A stretch of DNA of 7,502 bases, taken from the NCBI GenBank assembly GCA_025966355.1, contig JAICWZ010000084.1, forward strand, positions 1-7,502, given 5' to 3'. A model generated the notes under the pieces. The model was not told the DNA's origin. It searched no databases and saw nothing but the letters and a program-made list of their open reading frames with translations. The translations under genes were made by a program, and so were the position numbers. Source of the DNA: Thermomicrobiaceae bacterium. GTDB taxonomy: Bacteria > Chloroflexota > Chloroflexia > Thermomicrobiales > Thermomicrobiaceae. Below are positions 4,935 through 7,502 of the stretch, piece by piece (position 1 is the stretch's first letter; every line of letters begins with the position of its first letter).

Positions 4935-7499
4935 GTGTTTCGACTCTTCTGGACATCTCTGCGCTCCAGGCGCACCAACCTGACCGGCTCGCTTCTTGCC
5001 GTGATCATCTCGGTGACGATGATCTACGCCTCAATAATGCTGATCAAGGCGGCCAGCGACGGCCCTGGCGTCACACCCCGGCTCGGAGCGACCGCGCTGG
5101 TCATCCGTGCCAACTCCACCATCACGCTCGATCACCACGAGCCGGAAGAGACCGAACTCGCACCGCGCATCCCGATCGCACTGGCGAGCACGATCGCGCG
5201 CCTCGACGGAGTGGCGGTCGCCATCCCGGATGTGACGACCTACGCGCAGGCTCTCGATGCGGCAGGCGACCCGATCGTGGTTTCGGCGGATGCCACGCCG
5301 CGCGGCGAGCCCTGGGTGTCCGCCGCACTGGCGCCTTTTCACCTGGTGGCGGGACACGCACCGGGCGCGGACGATGAAATCGTGGTCGACGCCGCGATCG
5401 CCGAACAGGGGAAGCTCTCAGTCGGTGACCGCGTTACGATCGTCAGCAGTGAAGCTCCGACGACGTACCGTCTGGTCGGAATCGCCTCACCTCCGAGCGG
5501 TCGCGGACTCGATCGGCAGGCGACCATCTTCTTCACGACGCCCGTCGCGCTACGACTGGCGAACGCAAATGACTCGGCCGACCTGATCGGTGTGCTCGCC
5601 CAACCCGGCACCGATGTTGCGGCGCTCAAAAAGCGCGTAACCGGCGCGCTGGCGGGCAAACACGTCGATGTGCTCAGCGGTCGGGCACGAGCACAAAGTG
5701 ATGTCGCCTCCGGTGCCAGCGAACTCGGCGACTTTGTCGCCATACTCGGCTCGCTGGCCGGTTTCGTCGGGTTCGTATCGATCTTTATCCTGGCCAGCAC
5801 CTTCGCCTTCTCGATTCAACAGCGGCACCGTGAGATCGGCCTCCAGCGAGCGATCGGCGTGACTCCTCGGCAGCTCTGGACGATGATCGCCGCTGAAGCC
5901 ATCGTCCTCACGTTCGCTGGCACCCTGATCGGCATAGCACTCGGTACGCCACTCGCACGGGCGCTCACCTGGTTCGCGATACGCCGGGGACTGGCGCCGC
6001 ACGGATTCACGGCGCCCTTCTGGTTCTGGGCCGTGCCGATCACGCTGGGTGCGGCGCTGGGCATCGCCCTGATCGCCGCGCTTGGTGCCGGACGACGCGC
6101 CGCGAAGATCCGACCGATCGAGGCGCTCCGAGAAGCAGCGGCGCCACGACGCTTCATCGGCATCCCGCGGCTCCTGTTCGGCCTCGCCTGCATCATCGGC
6201 GGACTTGCCGTACTCGGCATCGAACCGTCACTCGACACCGATGCAGCGGTCGCCATCTCGATGCTTGAAGCATCGCTCCTGATGGTCGGCTGTGCGATCC
6301 TCGGTCCGCTGGTCGTGCTGCCCTTCGCCTTGCTTCCCGGCCGGCTGCTGGCGTTCGCCGGCGGGATCACCGGAGCACTCGCCCGCTGGAACGCGCTCCG
6401 GCTGCCGCAACGGATGGCATCGGTCGTCGCACCGATGATCCTGTCGGTCGGCTTCGCCAGCCTGATGTTCTGCCTGCTCGCGACGGTACAAGATGCAACC
6501 ACGCAGCAGACCGCGGCCCGCGTGCAGGCAGATCTGGTGGTCGTCCCGACAAACGACGGACTGCCGCTCGGCGTGACCTCGGCGATCGATCGGTTTCCGG
6601 GCGTCGCGGCGACCACCGCACTCGTCCCGTCCGGCGGCCTGATCGTTGATGCCCATTCGGGCGGCTTCGTCGAACAAGATGTTGCGCTGATCGGGCTTGA
6701 TCCGGCCGCGACCGGCGCGGTCATGCGCTTGCAGTTCGCCCAGGGTGGTGTACCGAACTTCCGGCCTGGGACCGTGCTCTTGAGCGAGCAGTTCGCGAAG
6801 GCGGCGCATCTCAAGCTCGGAGACCCGGCAACCTTCTACGCCGAAGACCAGCAACCGCTACGGCTAACAGTGGCTGGCATCTTCTCCAATTCGCTCGGGA
6901 TTGGTGACGCGCTGGTACCACAATCGGATCTGATGCCGCACGTCACAATGCCATTTGCCGAGGCGGTATTCGTCGATCTTGACAGCGATACCGAGGCCTC
7001 CGCGGTGACGCAGCAGATCAACGCACTGGCCGGTGATGGGTATCAACTCCGGACGGCGACGCGCGCCGAGTACGTCGCAGGGATGCACCAATCCCTCGTC
7101 TCTGGCGCCTGGGCGATCTATCTCATCATCGGCTCGACGGCCGGGCTCGCGGGCCTCGCCATGGTGAACACCATGATCATGTCGATGGGGCAGCGTGCGC
7201 GAGAGCTGGTCCTGTTGCGCTTGATCGGCGCGACAACGCGGCAGGTGCTGCTCATGATCGGCAGCGAGTCGATTCTGGTGCTGCTGATCGGTGCCGCCAC
7301 CGGCATCGCGATCGGCGTCGGCAGTGTCTATTCAATCAGCGTCGGTCTGCTGGGCAACGGCTCTGCCCTGGCCATCCCGCTCGAGCCACTGGCCGCGATT
7401 GTGACCGTTGCGGCCCTCCTCTCGATCATCGCTCACGTCATTCCAGCATGGGCGGTTCTGCGGGCCGACCCTGCCAGCCAGATCGGGATGAAGGAGTAG
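4935..7499 (+). CDS. FtsX-like ABC transporter permease, MacB superfamily, large form
   Basis: From GTG 4935 this 854-residue membrane protein has the duplicated FtsX layout with about ten helices. Helix 1 is near 17-38, followed by an extracytoplasmic domain (about 45-262). The first FtsX block is helices near 265-291, 313-337 and 363-385, with the cytosolic coupling segment QQRHREIGLQRAIGVTPRQLW (295-315) and the exit motif AGRRAAKIRPIEALRE. The middle holds helices near 411-428, 447-468 and 498-518, with a second extracytoplasmic domain (about 520-722). The last FtsX block has helices near 725-750, 771-803 and 815-840, with the matching segment GQRARELVLLRLIGATTRQV (752-771) and ADPASQIGMKE at the end. 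The two coupling segments contact the ATPase. The family moves lipids, lipoproteins, antibiotics or peptides, or works as a mechanical transducer; the substrate cannot be told. No accessory membrane-fusion gene follows within the window. Confidence 0.92.
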   Translation: MFRLFWTSLRSRRTNLTGSLLAVIISVTMIYASIMLIKAASDGPGVTPRLGATALVIRANSTITLDHHEPEETELAPRIPIALASTIARLDGVAVAIPDVTTYAQALDAAGDPIVVSADATPRGEPWVSAALAPFHLVAGHAPGADDEIVVDAAIAEQGKLSVGDRVTIVSSEAPTTYRLVGIASPPSGRGLDRQATIFFTTPVALRLANANDSADLIGVLAQPGTDVAALKKRVTGALAGKHVDVLSGRARAQSDVASGASELGDFVAILGSLAGFVGFVSIFILASTFAFSIQQRHREIGLQRAIGVTPRQLWTMIAAEAIVLTFAGTLIGIALGTPLARALTWFAIRRGLAPHGFTAPFWFWAVPITLGAALGIALIAALGAGRRAAKIRPIEALREAAAPRRFIGIPRLLFGLACIIGGLAVLGIEPSLDTDAAVAISMLEASLLMVGCAILGPLVVLPFALLPGRLLAFAGGITGALARWNALRLPQRMASVVAPMILSVGFASLMFCLLATVQDATTQQTAARVQADLVVVPTNDGLPLGVTSAIDRFPGVAATTALVPSGGLIVDAHSGGFVEQDVALIGLDPAATGAVMRLQFAQGGVPNFRPGTVLLSEQFAKAAHLKLGDPATFYAEDQQPLRLTVAGIFSNSLGIGDALVPQSDLMPHVTMPFAEAVFVDLDSDTEASAVTQQINALAGDGYQLRTATRAEYVAGMHQSLVSGAWAIYLIIGSTAGLAGLAMVNTMIMSMGQRARELVLLRLIGATTRQVLLMIGSESILVLLIGAATGIAIGVGSVYSISVGLLGNGSALAIPLEPLAAIVTVAALLSIIAHVIPAWAVLRADPASQIGMKE

Positions 7500-7502
7500 G
7501 CG

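Noticed and set aside
5816..6814. 332-codon open frame on the - strand inside the permease gene
   Set aside because: It is antisense to strongly recognisable FtsX sequence; long antisense frames are common in G+C-rich genes, and its Ser/Ala/Arg-rich translation shows no domain.
1..7502. CRISPR array, tRNA, rRNA, prophage or insertion-sequence genes
   Set aside because: I found no regularly spaced direct repeats, no tRNA-like cloverleaf, and no integrase or transposase coding sequence.

Overview
The window is G+C-rich bacterial DNA carrying seven closely packed genes in three transcription units, with no rRNA, tRNA, CRISPR array or intact transposon. The mix of a TrmB-type regulator with a PLD-like middle domain, a DUF2231 membrane protein, an ECF42 sigma factor with its DGPF partner and a MacB/FtsX-type exporter, plus GTAG-headed repeat hairpins, fits a free-living high-G+C bacterium. 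Chloroflexota (Thermomicrobia-like) is my best guess and Actinomycetota the alternative; this is inference from gene content, not a database match.

Layout. Positions 1-156 hold nothing I can identify. Positions 157-337 carry two GTAG-plus-hairpin REP-like units in inverted orientation, resembling a REPIN or BIME. A near-consensus sigma-70 promoter (362-390) and a perfect inverted repeat over its start point (393-414) drive a rightward operon: a TrmB-family regulator (427-1296), a small four-helix membrane protein built from a tandem duplication (1322-1663) and a DUF2231 membrane protein (1670-2227).

Convergent with this, and overlapping its last gene by 26 bp, is a leftward pair: a DGPF/YCII-domain protein (3520-3870) followed by an ECF42 sigma factor with a C-terminal TPR-like domain (2202-3473). 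A candidate ECF42-dependent promoter (3941-3967) lies upstream of the pair, which suggests autoregulation. A 12-bp-stem hairpin fills most of the gap between the two genes and ends just before the sigma-factor start codons.

Divergent from that pair is a rightward ABC exporter operon: an ATPase of the MacB/LolD type (4136-4930) and a large FtsX-like permease that starts at GTG 4935 and is complete at 7499.

How they fit together. Each unit looks like a regulator or sensor with its partners. The TrmB protein probably represses its own operon and has a four-cysteine cluster suggesting a metal or redox input. The sigma factor and DGPF protein form a widespread one-component-like module of unknown signal. 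The ATPase and permease form one transporter that probably handles lipids, lipoproteins or hydrophobic compounds. I see no firm evidence that the three units act in one pathway.
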